Part shown: positions 43,162 through 51,816 of the stretch, piece after piece
How the letters are laid out: each line of letters opens with the position of its first letter
How positions within the stretch are numbered: the stretch's first letter is position 1
Assembly: GCA_046351135.1 (NCBI GenBank)
Contig: JAXLZA010000001.1
Location: 124,001-188,000 of the forward strand
Source of the DNA: UBA4427 sp046351135
GTDB lineage: Bacteria > Myxococcota_A > UBA9160 > UBA4427
DNA: 64,000 nt
Direction: 5' to 3'
The notes under the pieces: generated by a model
The model's database searches: none
What the model was told of the DNA's origin: nothing
The model's input: the letters and a program-made list of their open reading frames with translations, nothing else
Made by a program: the position numbers and the translations under genes

Positions 43162-44262
43162 ATGGCAGAGCGGATCGTCCTCCTTCCCGGCGACGGGATC
43201 GGCCCCGAGGTGACCGAGCAGGCGCGGCGCGTTCTCGTCGCCGCGGGCCAGCAGGTCGGACTCGCGTTCGACTTCACGACGGAGCTGATCGGCGGCTGCT
43301 CGATCGACGCCCACGGGACCCCGCTGCGCGACGAGGTGATCGCCGCGTGCAGGCAGAGCCGCGCGGTGCTGCTCGGCGCCGTCGGCGGGCCGAAATGGGA
43401 CGCGATGCCGGTCGCGGTGCGCCCAGAGAAGGGGCTGCTCGGCATCCGCAAGGCGCTCGGGCTCTTCGCGAACCTGCGGCCGGCGGCGGTGTTCCCGGCG
43501 CTGGTGAACGCGTCGGCGCTGCGGCCGGAGATCGTCGACGGGGTCGACATGCTGGTCGTGCGCGAGCTGACGGGCGGCATCTACTTCGGGGAGCCGCGCG
43601 GGCGCGAGGGGGCGAAGGGCGCGCGGCGGGCCTTCAACACGATGGTCTACGACGAGCACGAAGTGGCGCGCATCACCCGCGTCGCCTTCGAGCAGGCACG
43701 CCTGCGCCGTCGCCACGTCACCCACGTCCACAAGGCGAACGTGCTCGACGCGTCGCAGCTCTGGGTCGAGGTCGTCGACGAGGTCGCGAAGGACTATCCG
43801 GACGTCGAGCTCGCCCATCAGCTCGTCGACTCCTGCGCGATGCTGATGGTCCAACAGCCGAAGAAGTTCGACGTCATCGTCACCGAGAACCTCTTCGGCG
43901 ACATCCTCTCCGACGAGGCCGCCATGATCACCGGCTCCCTCGGCATGCTGCCCTCGGCCTCGCTCTCGACGGGCGGCTTCGGCCTCTTCGAGCCGGTCCA
44001 CGGCTCGGCCCCGGACATCGCGGGCAAGGACGTCGCCAACCCGCTCGCCGCGATCCAGAGCGTCGCGATGCTGCTCGAGACGGCCTTCACGGCCGAGGGC
44101 GGCGCGAAGGCGGCGGCGGCGGTGCGGCGGGCGGTGACCGCGGTGCTCGACGCCGGACATCGGACGGGCGATCTGCTCCTGCCCGGGGAGAAGCGCGCGA
44201 CGGTCGGCTGCAAGCAGATGGGCGATCTGGTCCTCGCCGCCCTCGAGCGCGGAGCATCGTGA
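43162..44262 (+). CDS. leuB: 3-isopropylmalate dehydrogenase
   Basis: NAD-dependent oxidative decarboxylation in leucine synthesis. Length is 366 residues. Motifs are IVLLPGDGIGPEVTEQA, LLGAVGGPKWD, LRPAAVFPAL, VVRELTGGIYFGEPRG, the metal/substrate segment VTENLFGDILSDEAAMITGSLGMLPSAS and FEPVHGSAPDIAGKDVANPLAAI. It begins five bases after leuA and overlaps the next gene (GTGA). leuC and leuD are not in the window. Confidence 0.96.
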   Translation: MAERIVLLPGDGIGPEVTEQARRVLVAAGQQVGLAFDFTTELIGGCSIDAHGTPLRDEVIAACRQSRAVLLGAVGGPKWDAMPVAVRPEKGLLGIRKALGLFANLRPAAVFPALVNASALRPEIVDGVDMLVVRELTGGIYFGEPRGREGAKGARRAFNTMVYDEHEVARITRVAFEQARLRRRHVTHVHKANVLDASQLWVEVVDEVAKDYPDVELAHQLVDSCAMLMVQQPKKFDVIVTENLFGDILSDEAAMITGSLGMLPSASLSTGGFGLFEPVHGSAPDIAGKDVANPLAAIQSVAMLLETAFTAEGGAKAAAAVRRAVTAVLDAGHRTGDLLLPGEKRATVGCKQMGDLVLAALERGAS

Positions 44263-45209
44263 GCCGGATCGTCGTCTACGGAGTCACGGGGCAGCTCGGC
44301 CGCGAGCTCGTCGAGAGCCTCGACGCGACGCGCTGGCGGATCGACGAGCTGGTCGGCATCGCCTCGCCCGAGAGCTTCGGCCGCGACTTCGAGTTCCGGG
44401 GCGAGGAGCTGGACGTGCTCGCCGAGGCGCCCCCGCTCAAGGGGCGTGACCTCGTCGTCGTCTGCACGCCGAAGGGCCCGGCCCTCGAGATCATCCGCGA
44501 CGCGCTGCGGGCCGAGGTCCCGTGCATCGACTGCAGCGGGGCGCTCGCGGGCCAGGCTTCGGTCGCGCTCTGGCATCCCGACAGCCCGGACGCCGCGAAG
44601 GCCCCGGTCCTCGCGCTGCCCTCGAGCACGGCCCTCGCGTGGCGGCCCCTGATCGAGGCGCTGGGCGCGGCGGCGGGCCTCGAGCGGCTCTCGGCGACGA
44701 TCCTCTCGAGCGCCGGCGCCTGGGGCGGCGAGGGCGTCGCCGCGCTCTCGAACGAGTCGATCGCGCTCTTCAATCAATCGGAGGAGCCCCCGGTCGGGCC
44801 GGCGGGCCGGGCCGTCGCCTTCGACGTGGTCCCGGGCGGGGCCCTCGATCTCGAGCGGGTGAAGGGCGAGCTGCGTCGCGAGCACGGCGAAGGGCTCCGC
44901 CTCGCGCTCTCGTCGCTCCAGGTCCCGACCTTCGTCGGGGAGGGCGCGCTCGTCTCCCTCGAGCTCGCGCGCGCGATCGCCGCCGACGAGCTCGAGCGGG
45001 TCCTCGCGGCCCGCAGCGAGCTCGTGCTGGGGGAGGGCGCCTCGCTGCGCGACGCGGTCGGCGGGGCGTCGATCCGGGTCGGTGCGATCGAGGCCGATGC
45101 GAGCGGGGAAGCGGGGCGCAGCTATCGCCTCTGGGTCGCCCTCGATCCGATCCGGCTGGTGGCGGACGCCGCCCTGCGCGCGGCGGGGCAGCGACTCGGG
45201 CTGCGTTAG
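44259..45209 (+). CDS. Usg-like aspartate-semialdehyde dehydrogenase homologue, likely inactive
   Basis: The fold matches aspartate-semialdehyde dehydrogenase: NADP-binding RIVVYGVTGQLGRELVE at the start and a C-terminal dimer domain, 316 residues. The catalytic residues are missing. Where active enzymes have NPNCST the sequence is ALPSSTAL (Ser122 replaces Cys), and where they have the catalytic His (GHS/CHS) it reads VGEGAL (Glu228). E. coli Usg is such a homologue and lies directly before truA, as here. The position after leuB is also where many proteobacteria keep the active asd gene. So this is probably a non-dehydrogenase paralogue of unknown role; a changed reaction is possible. The start is GTG 44259, overlapping the leuB stop. 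Confidence 0.75.
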   Translation: MSRIVVYGVTGQLGRELVESLDATRWRIDELVGIASPESFGRDFEFRGEELDVLAEAPPLKGRDLVVVCTPKGPALEIIRDALRAEVPCIDCSGALAGQASVALWHPDSPDAAKAPVLALPSSTALAWRPLIEALGAAAGLERLSATILSSAGAWGGEGVAALSNESIALFNQSEEPPVGPAGRAVAFDVVPGGALDLERVKGELRREHGEGLRLALSSLQVPTFVGEGALVSLELARAIAADELERVLAARSELVLGEGASLRDAVGGASIRVGAIEADASGEAGRSYRLWVALDPIRLVADAALRAAGQRLGLR

Positions 45210-46034
45210 GTGGACAGCGCGGCCGACGGATCGACGACACCCCGGGCGCCCCGGCCGAGCTTCCGCCTGGTGCTCGAGTACGACGGGCGCGACTTCGAGG
45301 GCTGGCAGAGGCAGGCGGGCGATCGCCCGGCGCGGACGGTGCAGGGGGTGCTCGAGGAGGCCTTCGCGTCGGTCGGCTGTCCGGCCCTCCGGCTCCAGGC
45401 CGCGGGGCGCACCGACGCCGGGGTCCACGCCGAGGGCCAGACGGTGAGCGTCGAGCTCGAGCGCGCCCTCGAGCCCCGCGCCCTCGTGCGCGCGCTGAAT
45501 GCGCGCCTGCCCGAGGACGTCGTCGTTCGGAGCGCGGTCCCGGTCGCCCCGGGCTGGCAGGCGAGCGACGAGGCCCGGGCCAAGCTCTACCGCTACCGCA
45601 TCTGGAACGGGTCCGAGCGCTCGCCGCTCCGCCTCGACCGCTTCGCCTGGTTCCCGGAGCCCCTCGACGTCGGGCGGATGCAGGCCGCGGCCGAGGCCTT
45701 CGTCGGGACCCACGACTTCAGCGCGCTGCGGGCCTCGGGCTCGTCGGCGAAGACGAGCGTCCGGACCGTCCTCGCGATCACCGTCGCCGGGGAGACCCGG
45801 GGCGAGATCGCGATCGACGTGCGGGGCGAGGGCTTCCTGCGCCACATGGTCCGCAATCTGGCGGGCACCCTGGTCGAGGTCGGCCGCGGCCGCTTCCGGG
45901 TCGAGGACGCGGCGGCGATCCTGGCGTCCCGGGACCGGGGCCGCGCCGGGCCGACCGCACCGGCCCATGGCCTCACCCTGGTCCGGATCTGGGACTCGGT
46001 CGATCCGGGTCCCGAGGGGCCCGGGGGCCGATGA
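45210..46034 (+). CDS. truA: tRNA pseudouridine(38-40) synthase
   Basis: Converts uridines 38-40 in the anticodon arm to pseudouridine. Length is 274 residues. The catalytic Asp69 is in AAGRTDAGVHA; RLVLEYDGRDFEGWQRQ, ALNARLPEDVVV, AKLYRYRIWN and FLRHMVRNLAGTLVEVGRG also match. The start is GTG 45210, directly after the stop of the Usg-like gene with no gap, so translation is likely coupled. The N-terminal 14 residues are not conserved. About 75 bases later a clear promoter begins the next operon. Confidence 0.95.
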   Translation: MDSAADGSTTPRAPRPSFRLVLEYDGRDFEGWQRQAGDRPARTVQGVLEEAFASVGCPALRLQAAGRTDAGVHAEGQTVSVELERALEPRALVRALNARLPEDVVVRSAVPVAPGWQASDEARAKLYRYRIWNGSERSPLRLDRFAWFPEPLDVGRMQAAAEAFVGTHDFSALRASGSSAKTSVRTVLAITVAGETRGEIAIDVRGEGFLRHMVRNLAGTLVEVGRGRFRVEDAAAILASRDRGRAGPTAPAHGLTLVRIWDSVDPGPEGPGGR

Positions 46035-46110
46035 TCGGCGCTGTGCGCCCCGAGCGGAGGGCCGAGGGGCGAGCGGCACGGGGCGTCGGGGCGAACCGTC
46101 GTCCCCCCGA

Positions 46111-46139
46111 TTGACGTCGGCAGTCCCGTCGGGTAAAAA
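46111..46139 (+). promoter_or_regulatory. Sigma-70-type promoter of rplM-rpsI
   Basis: TTGACG (46111-46116), a 17-base spacer and TAAAAA (46134-46139) form a near-consensus promoter in otherwise G+C-rich DNA. The leader of about 110 bases before rplM contains two possible hairpins (around 46153-46170, and around 46213-46236), a plausible site for L13-type autogenous control. Confidence 0.65.
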
Positions 46140-46255
46140 TCCGCCCTCTCGACGACCCCGGCCGGGGTCGCGGGATCCGTCCGTCCCCCGATTCTTCGGA
46201 CGTTTCGTGCTTTGACGCCGGCGCTCGCGCGCCGGCCGGGAGTGGATCACTCGAG

Positions 46256-46700
46256 ATGCCCAAGCGAGCCTTTGCGGCGACCCGCAGCGTCACCGCCGAC
46301 GAGATCGAGCGCCAATGGTACGTCGTCGACGCCCAGGACCTGGTCCTCGGCCGTCTCGCGACGCGCGTGGCGACGGTGCTGCGCGGGAAGCACAAGCCTT
46401 CCTATACGCCCCATACCGACACGGGCGATCACGTCATCGTCGTGAATGCGGACAAGGTCGTGCTGACCGGACGTAAGCGCGAGCAGAAGATGTACCACCG
46501 CCATACCGGCTACCTCGGCCACGTGCGCTCGATCAACGCCGACAAGCTGCTCGCGTCGGCGCATTCCGATCGCGTCGTGCGCGCGGCGGTGCGCGGCATG
46601 CTGCCGAAGAACACCCTCGGCCGGCAGATCCTGTCGAAGCTGCGCGTGTACGCCGGCCCCGAACATCCCCACGTCTCGCAGCGACCGGAGGTCCTCCCCG

Positions 46701-46708
<8 letters not shown>
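46256..46708 (+). CDS. rplM: 50S ribosomal protein L13
   Basis: Early-assembly protein of the large subunit, 150 residues. The family pattern is clear: WYVVDAQDLVLGRLATRVATVLRGKHKPSYTPH, GDHVIVVNADKVVLTGRK, YHRHTGYLG, AVRGMLPKNTLGRQILSKLRVYAGPEHPH. The ribosome binding site is poor. rpsI starts inside its last codons (eight-base overlap), so S9 synthesis depends on L13 translation. Confidence 0.96.
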
Positions 46709-47100
<392 letters not shown>

Positions 47101-47131
47101 GCGACGCCGTCGCTCCCGACGCGACTCGACG

Positions 47132-47166
47132 CGGCCCGCTCGGATCCGAGCGGGCCGTTTCGTTTT
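47132..47166 (+). terminator. Rho-independent terminator of rplM-rpsI
   Basis: A near-perfect palindromic stem (47132-47157, G+C-rich arms around GGATCC) is followed by TTTCGTTTT. It begins 33 bases after the rpsI stop. Confidence 0.9.
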
Positions 47167-47215
47167 CGGGTGCGCTCGTTCGCGCGCAGCGCGCGTGCGC
47201 GGCGCCGTCGGATGT

Positions 47216-47245
47216 TTGACGCCCACCGCGGGTCCGGGCTATACC
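47216..47245 (+). promoter_or_regulatory. Sigma-70-type promoter upstream of NUDIX gene
   Basis: TTGACG (47216-47221), an 18-base spacer and TATACC (47240-47245). It lies just after the rpsI terminator and would give a leader of about 160 bases before the NUDIX gene, with a small open frame in it. Confidence 0.6.
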
Positions 47246-47273
47246 CATCCGGACCCCCCCGGTCGAAGCAGGT

Positions 47274-47414
47274 GTGACGCACAAACGGATCCGCGACGAG
47301 AGGATCGTCGCGACGCTCGACCGCGCCGAGACAGGCGCACTCGCGACTTGCTCCGCAACCCGACCCGGACCGACTTCCGGACGGGGCACGCGGCCGGCGG
47401 AGCTTCCCCGATGA
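47274..47414 (+). CDS. Possible 46-residue leader ORF coupled to NUDIX gene
   Basis: An open frame from GTG 47274 (VTHKRIRDERIVATLD...) to TGA 47412-47414, whose stop overlaps the NUDIX start as ATGA. It begins about 25-30 bases after the predicted transcription start, behind a weak GAAGCAGG. It has no known domain; the first half could form a charged helix, the second half is Pro/Arg-rich and less gene-like. It could be a real small protein, a coupling leader or chance in G+C-rich DNA. Confidence 0.3.
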   Translation: MTHKRIRDERIVATLDRAETGALATCSATRPGPTSGRGTRPAELPR

Positions 47415-47890
47415 CGCGTTATTTCGCCGAGGACCCGACGGAGCTGGGTCTCTCGGTGTCGGCGCTCGTCTACCGCGGGCGCGAGCTGCTGTTGATGCGC
47501 CGCTCGGACAACGGCCACTGGAGCCTGCCGGGCGGATTCGTGGAGAAGGGCGAGTCGGTCGCGGCCGCGGCGCGGCGCGAGGTCGCGGAGGAGACGGGCT
47601 ACGCCGTCGAGATCGGACGCCTGGTCGGCGTCTACTCCGATCCGGCGACCCAGGTCGTCGACTATGGTCGCAGGAAGGGCGCGGGCCCCGACGGCGGCGA
47701 TCGTCGGATCCACGTCGTGAACCTCTGCTTCGAGGCACGCGCGCTCGAGGCCGGTCCGGTGACCACGCCGGACGAGACGCTCGAGATCGGGTTCTTCGAT
47801 CCGCGGCAGCTGCCGGAGCCGCTGGTGCCGATCCAGCGGATCCGGATCGAGGACGGGCTCGCGGGGCGCGAAGCGGCGGCGGTGCGTTGA
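47411..47890 (+). CDS. NUDIX hydrolase
   Basis: Hydrolyses a nucleoside diphosphate linked to another group. The NUDIX box is complete: GGFVEKGESVAAAARREVAEETGY, preceded by SDNGHWSLP. Length is 159 residues. The spacing and the tyrosine-rich loop GVYSDPATQVVDY resemble ADP-ribose or nucleotide pyrophosphatases, but the substrate cannot be read from sequence. Downstream, pyrG (CTP synthase) begins 65 bases later. Confidence 0.88.
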   Translation: MTRYFAEDPTELGLSVSALVYRGRELLLMRRSDNGHWSLPGGFVEKGESVAAAARREVAEETGYAVEIGRLVGVYSDPATQVVDYGRRKGAGPDGGDRRIHVVNLCFEARALEAGPVTTPDETLEIGFFDPRQLPEPLVPIQRIRIEDGLAGREAAAVR

Positions 47891-47955
47891 GCGGCGGCGA
47901 TGCGTGGGATGGGTGAATCGAGGGGACCGTTCATGGCGACGAGGGGGGAATCGAG

Positions 47956-49620
47956 ATGAGTCCGCGACCGACCAAGTACATCTTCGTGACGGGGGGCGTG
48001 ATGTCGTCCCTCGGCAAGGGCCTCGCGTCGGCCTCGATCGGCGCGCTGCTCGAGGCGAGGAGCCTGCGGGTCACCTTCCTGAAGCTCGACCCGTACCTCA
48101 ACGTCGATCCAGGGACGATGAACCCGTTCCAGCACGGCGAGGTCTACGTCACCGAGGACGGTGCCGAGACCGACCTCGACCTCGGCCATTATGAACGCTT
48201 CACGACGACCCGCCTCGGCAAGGTCAACAACATGACCGCCGGCAAGATCTACGACACGGTCCTCTCCCGCGAGCGCCGCGGCGACTACCTCGGCGGCACG
48301 GTCCAGGTCATTCCCCACGTGACCGACGCCATCAAGGAGGCGATCCGCCGGGCGAGCCAGGACGTCGACGTGATCCTCGTCGAGATCGGCGGCACCGTCG
48401 GCGACATCGAATCGCTTCCGTTCCTCGAGGCGATCCGCCAGTTCCGCGCCGATGCGGGCCGCGAGAACTGCTGCTTCATCCACGTCGCGCCGGTCCTCTA
48501 TCAGTCGACGGCGGGCGAGGTCAAGACGAAGCCGGTGCAGCACTCGGTCAAGGAGCTGCAATCCGTTGGCCTTGCCCCGGACATCATCCTGTGTCGAACC
48601 GATCGCTTCCTCTCGAAGGCGATCAAGAGCAAGATCGCGCTCTTCTGCAACGTCGACGAGGACGCCGTCATCACGGCCAAGGACGTCGACTCGATCTACG
48701 AGGTCCCGCTCGCCTTCGCGAAGGAGAACCTCGACGAGAAGATCGCCCAGGTCCTGAACATGTGGACGGGCCGGCCCGACCTGCGCCACTGGGAGCGCCT
48801 CTACGCCGTCCAGCGCAACCCCGAGAAGGTCATCACGATCGGCATGGTCGGGAAGTACGTCGACCTGACCGAGAGCTACAAGAGCTTGAACGAAGCCCTC
48901 TACCACGGCGGCTTCGCCTGCGCTGCCGAGGTCCGGATCGAGTACTTCGACTCCGAGAAGATGGAGCTGCCCGCCGTCCTCGACCATCTCGATGGCATCC
49001 TGATCCCCCACGGCTTCGGCGCCCGCGGCGTCGAGGGCAAGATCCGCGCCATCCGCCACGCCCGCGAGAAGGGGATCCCGTTCCTCGGCATCTGCTTCGG
49101 CATGCAGCTCGCCTGCTGCGAGTACGCCCGCAACGTCGCCGGACTCGAGCGCGCGAACTCGACCGAGGTCGATCCCGACACGCCGCACCCCGTGATCGAC
49201 TTCATGGCCGACCAGCGCGACGTCTCGGCCAAGGGCGCGACGATGCGGCTCGGTGCCTATCCCTGCTCGCTCGTTCCGGGCTCGAAGGTCGCCCAGATCT
49301 ACGGGGCGACCGAGATCAGCGAGCGCCACCGCCATCGCTACGAGTTCAACCCGGCCTACCGCGCGAAGCTCGAGGCCGCGGGCCTCGTGTTCTCGGGCTC
49401 GAGCCCCGACGGCAAGCTGGCCGAGGTCATCGAGCTCCCGAATCACCCGTTCTTCGTGGCCGCCCAGTTCCATCCCGAGTTCAAGAGCAAGCCCTTCGCC
49501 CCCCATCCGCTCTTCGAGGCGTTCGTCCGTGCGGCGGGCAAGCGCCAGGCGATCCGACCGGGCCCGAAACCCGAGCCGACCCGTCGCACCGGGGCGGCGG
49601 AGGAGGGCGAGACGCGCTAG
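47956..49620 (+). CDS. pyrG: CTP synthase
   Basis: Aminates UTP to CTP with glutamine or ammonia. Length is 554 residues. The synthase domain starts TKYIFVTGGVMSSLGKGLASASIG and has LKLDPYLNVDPGTMNPFQHGEVYVTEDGAETDLDLGHYERF. The class I glutaminase domain has the nucleophile Cys380 in GICFGMQLACCEYARNVAG, and the His-Glu pair in QFHPEFKSKP. ATG 47956 follows GGGGGAATCGAG. It may be transcribed with the NUDIX gene. Confidence 0.97.
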   Translation: MSPRPTKYIFVTGGVMSSLGKGLASASIGALLEARSLRVTFLKLDPYLNVDPGTMNPFQHGEVYVTEDGAETDLDLGHYERFTTTRLGKVNNMTAGKIYDTVLSRERRGDYLGGTVQVIPHVTDAIKEAIRRASQDVDVILVEIGGTVGDIESLPFLEAIRQFRADAGRENCCFIHVAPVLYQSTAGEVKTKPVQHSVKELQSVGLAPDIILCRTDRFLSKAIKSKIALFCNVDEDAVITAKDVDSIYEVPLAFAKENLDEKIAQVLNMWTGRPDLRHWERLYAVQRNPEKVITIGMVGKYVDLTESYKSLNEALYHGGFACAAEVRIEYFDSEKMELPAVLDHLDGILIPHGFGARGVEGKIRAIRHAREKGIPFLGICFGMQLACCEYARNVAGLERANSTEVDPDTPHPVIDFMADQRDVSAKGATMRLGAYPCSLVPGSKVAQIYGATEISERHRHRYEFNPAYRAKLEAAGLVFSGSSPDGKLAEVIELPNHPFFVAAQFHPEFKSKPFAPHPLFEAFVRAAGKRQAIRPGPKPEPTRRTGAAEEGETR

Positions 49621-49716
49621 AACCTGCGCGTTCGTCGGAGGGGCCCAGCGCCGTTCCGAGCCGGCGCCGCGCGAGCGGCGCGTCGGTCCGGACGGCTCGA
49701 AAGCCCGTGTGGGATC

Positions 49717-49792
49717 GGGGCGTTAGCTCAGTTGGTAGAGCACCGTGTTCACACCGCGGGGGTCACTGGTTCGAGTCCAGTACGCCCCACCA
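49717..49792 (+). tRNA. tRNA-Val (anticodon CAC)
   Basis: Acceptor GGGGCGT pairs with ACGCCCC. The D arm is GCTCAGTTGGTAGAGC. Anticodon stem CCGTG/CGCGG (one G-U pair) holds loop TTCACAC with anticodon CAC, and the T arm is ACTGG-TTCGAGT-CCAGT. CCA is encoded. It reads GUG and complements the UAC isoacceptor at 18344. Confidence 0.95.
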
Positions 49793-49879
49793 GCTCTCAC
49801 GTCCGACGCAGATCCAGATCGAGGGGCGGCCCGATCCAGACCACCGCCCCGACATGCTCGGCGCTCCCGCGCCGATCGT

Positions 49880-49956
49880 GGCCCGGTAGCTCAGCTGGAT
49901 AGAGCACCAGCCTCCGAAGCTGGGGGTCGCGCGTTCGAATCGCGCCCGGGTCACCA
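49880..49956 (+). tRNA. tRNA-Arg (anticodon CCG)
   Basis: Acceptor GGCCCGG pairs with CCGGGTC (one G-U pair). Anticodon stem CCAGC/GCTGG holds loop CTCCGAA with anticodon CCG. The T arm is GCGCG-TTCGAAT-CGCGC, and CCA is encoded. Confidence 0.95.
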
Positions 49957-50356
49957 CTTTTCCCTCGCCCGTAGCAGAGCAACCGATGTGGGCCGCCAGC
50001 TTCGGAGAAGAAGCTGGGGGGGAGCTGCGACCGATCAGGGAGCAGCGAGTAGGAGCCGGGCAGCACCCCGCTCATCCATGCCCCGACCCCCGCCCGGCGA
50101 CCCGGACGCGCGTTCGCGTGGTGCCCCGAACCTTCCCCACCCCCGCACCCGGACGCAGGTCGTGACCGCAACGGCCCGTCCGGACGGGCCCCGCCTGCTC
50201 CCGTCTCCCGACCCGGAGGGGGCCCCGTTGCCTCAGATTTTCATAGACATGCCTGGAACCTGCGTGTAGGGTCGTTTCGGGCGGGCTCGTCCGCGGGACG
50301 CAGCAATGGCGCGGCCCACTGATCCGATGCCCAGGAACGAACAGGGGAAGAAACCT
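49957..50356 (+). other. Intergenic region before the PEP-CTERM gene
   Basis: 400 bases without a supported gene. A perfect 18-base palindrome at 50173-50190 (GGCCCGTCCGGACGGGCC) may end transcription from the tRNAs. A short A+T-rich patch at 50235-50250 (ATTTTCATAGACAT) is the likeliest promoter area for the downstream gene, but no well-spaced -35/-10 pair was found. Short in-frame extension of the downstream gene (ATG 50306 or 50327) is possible but unlikely. Confidence 0.5.
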
Positions 50357-51673
50357 ATGCAGCAGAATTCGAATTGGATCCGGAAGGCGGTTGCGGCGGG
50401 TGCGATCGCGTTCCTGTTCGGTGCCGGCAGCGTGGAGGCCGCGACGCGCGGGATGACCGGGTCTCTGGGGGTCCAGAATCCCTCGACCACGGCGCCGTTC
50501 CTCTGGGAGGGATCGCCGGCCATTCTCGGCAAGAAGCAGGGGGTCTATCCGCCGACCGCCGGCTTTGCGACCGTCCAGGTCGCGGGCGCGACGGCCGGGA
50601 CCTTCGTCGGTCGCCAGGTGACCCTCGCCGCCAACAAGATGAACTTCGCCGGCGGTCGCTTCCGCGACTTCACGGCCTTCCCGAACGTCGGCCAGACGAT
50701 CAAGACCTTCATGTCGGCCCAGCAGGCTGCGACCTTCATGGGGGGCGCGGGCGCGCTCGCGGGATGCCCCGGGCCCGGCTGCTTCAACAACGGCGCGGGG
50801 ACGGCGATCAGCTGGTGTCCGCCGCTGGCCCACAATCCGGCCAATCCGGCTCCGGGGACCGTCGGCAACAAGGTCGGCAACTGGAACTGCACGAGCTACG
50901 GCAATCCCGGCGCGGGCAACCGCCGCGGCATCATCCGCATCAGCAACGACGTCGGGGCCCCGCACTTCGGTGGCACGCTGTCGATCCTGCGCAACTTCAA
51001 CTCGAACGTCTGGCGCGTGCCGGTTCAGCCCTCGACCCCGATGGCGAACAACGCCCAGGTCTCGCGGACCTGGATGTCTCCGATGAATCTCGGCTGGACG
51101 CCGGGCCGCAACAACTTCGAGTTCGTGAGCCTGGCGGGCAACAACGGCCCGCGCATCCTCGCGCGCCTGAACAACCGCGGCGCCGTCGAGGCGACCTTCG
51201 GCTGCGCCAACGGCGTCGGCACGGTCGGTGTGCCCTATGCGGGCATCCCGCCGGCAATCGGCCCGTTCAACCCGATCGTCGGTCCCGGCAACAACTGCGG
51301 AACCGACCCGGTCCCGAAGCCGCCGGGTCAGGGCTGGGGCTTCAAGATGACGACCGGCACGCTCTCGGGCTCGGACGACTTCCCGTTCTCCGACGAGACG
51401 ACCGCGCTCGGGACGCCCTTCCTCCCGAACCGCATCGCCCGAACGGCGATGCAGGGCTTCTTCTTCACCCGCATGGGTGACGACTCGGTCGTGGGCACGG
51501 TCCGCAACCTCGTGCTCCTCGGCGGCTCGATCACGGTCGATCCCTCGAGCGGCAACGTCTTCAACCGGGTCACGAGCCTGCGCATGCGCCTGCAGGTTCC
51601 GGAGCCGGCTGGGGCGGCGGGGCTGCTGGTCGGTGCGGGGATCCTCTTCGGGATCGCCCGGCGCCGGCGCTAG
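50357..51673 (+). CDS. PEP-CTERM sorting-domain protein, mature region unknown
   Basis: Exported protein of 438 residues. The N-terminus MQQNSNWIRKAVAAGAIAFLFGAGSVEAA is a good signal peptide with cleavage after VEA-A. The C-terminus is a classic PEP-CTERM signal: VPEPAG, a hydrophobic segment (AAGLLVGAGILFGIA) and RRRR. This tail is cut by exosortase and directs proteins to the surface or matrix. The mature part is rich in Asn, Gly and Thr, with Cys pairs (GCPGPGCF, WNC, GCANG, NNCGTD), and I do not recognise its fold. ATG 50357 is chosen because it starts the signal peptide behind AGGGGAAG. No exosortase gene is in the window. A strong terminator follows, so it is a single-gene unit. Confidence 0.85.
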   Translation: MQQNSNWIRKAVAAGAIAFLFGAGSVEAATRGMTGSLGVQNPSTTAPFLWEGSPAILGKKQGVYPPTAGFATVQVAGATAGTFVGRQVTLAANKMNFAGGRFRDFTAFPNVGQTIKTFMSAQQAATFMGGAGALAGCPGPGCFNNGAGTAISWCPPLAHNPANPAPGTVGNKVGNWNCTSYGNPGAGNRRGIIRISNDVGAPHFGGTLSILRNFNSNVWRVPVQPSTPMANNAQVSRTWMSPMNLGWTPGRNNFEFVSLAGNNGPRILARLNNRGAVEATFGCANGVGTVGVPYAGIPPAIGPFNPIVGPGNNCGTDPVPKPPGQGWGFKMTTGTLSGSDDFPFSDETTALGTPFLPNRIARTAMQGFFFTRMGDDSVVGTVRNLVLLGGSITVDPSSGNVFNRVTSLRMRLQVPEPAGAAGLLVGAGILFGIARRRR

Positions 51674-51711
51674 AGCCGAAGCTTCCGCCAGCCGGAAGTG
51701 CGAATGAAGCG

Positions 51712-51748
51712 GGGCGGATGATCTTCGGATCATCCGCCCTTCTCGTTT
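51712..51748 (+). terminator. Rho-independent terminator with UUCG tetraloop
   Basis: A perfect 12-bp stem, 51712-51723 with 51728-51739, closed by C-G around a TTCG loop, and followed by TTCTCGTTT. It lies 38 bases after the PEP-CTERM gene. Confidence 0.9.
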
Positions 51749-51816
51749 CGGGCGGTCGGCCCGATCGATTCCTTCGCCCGGTTGTCGAAGCCGCGGCGCG
51801 GCGCGATGATCGGCCC

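Noticed and set aside
50228..50275. Possible sigma-54 or sigma-70 promoter before the PEP-CTERM gene
   Set aside because: TTGCCT has no -10 at 16-18 bases, and TGGAAC...TGTA does not match the GG/GC core of a sigma-54 site.
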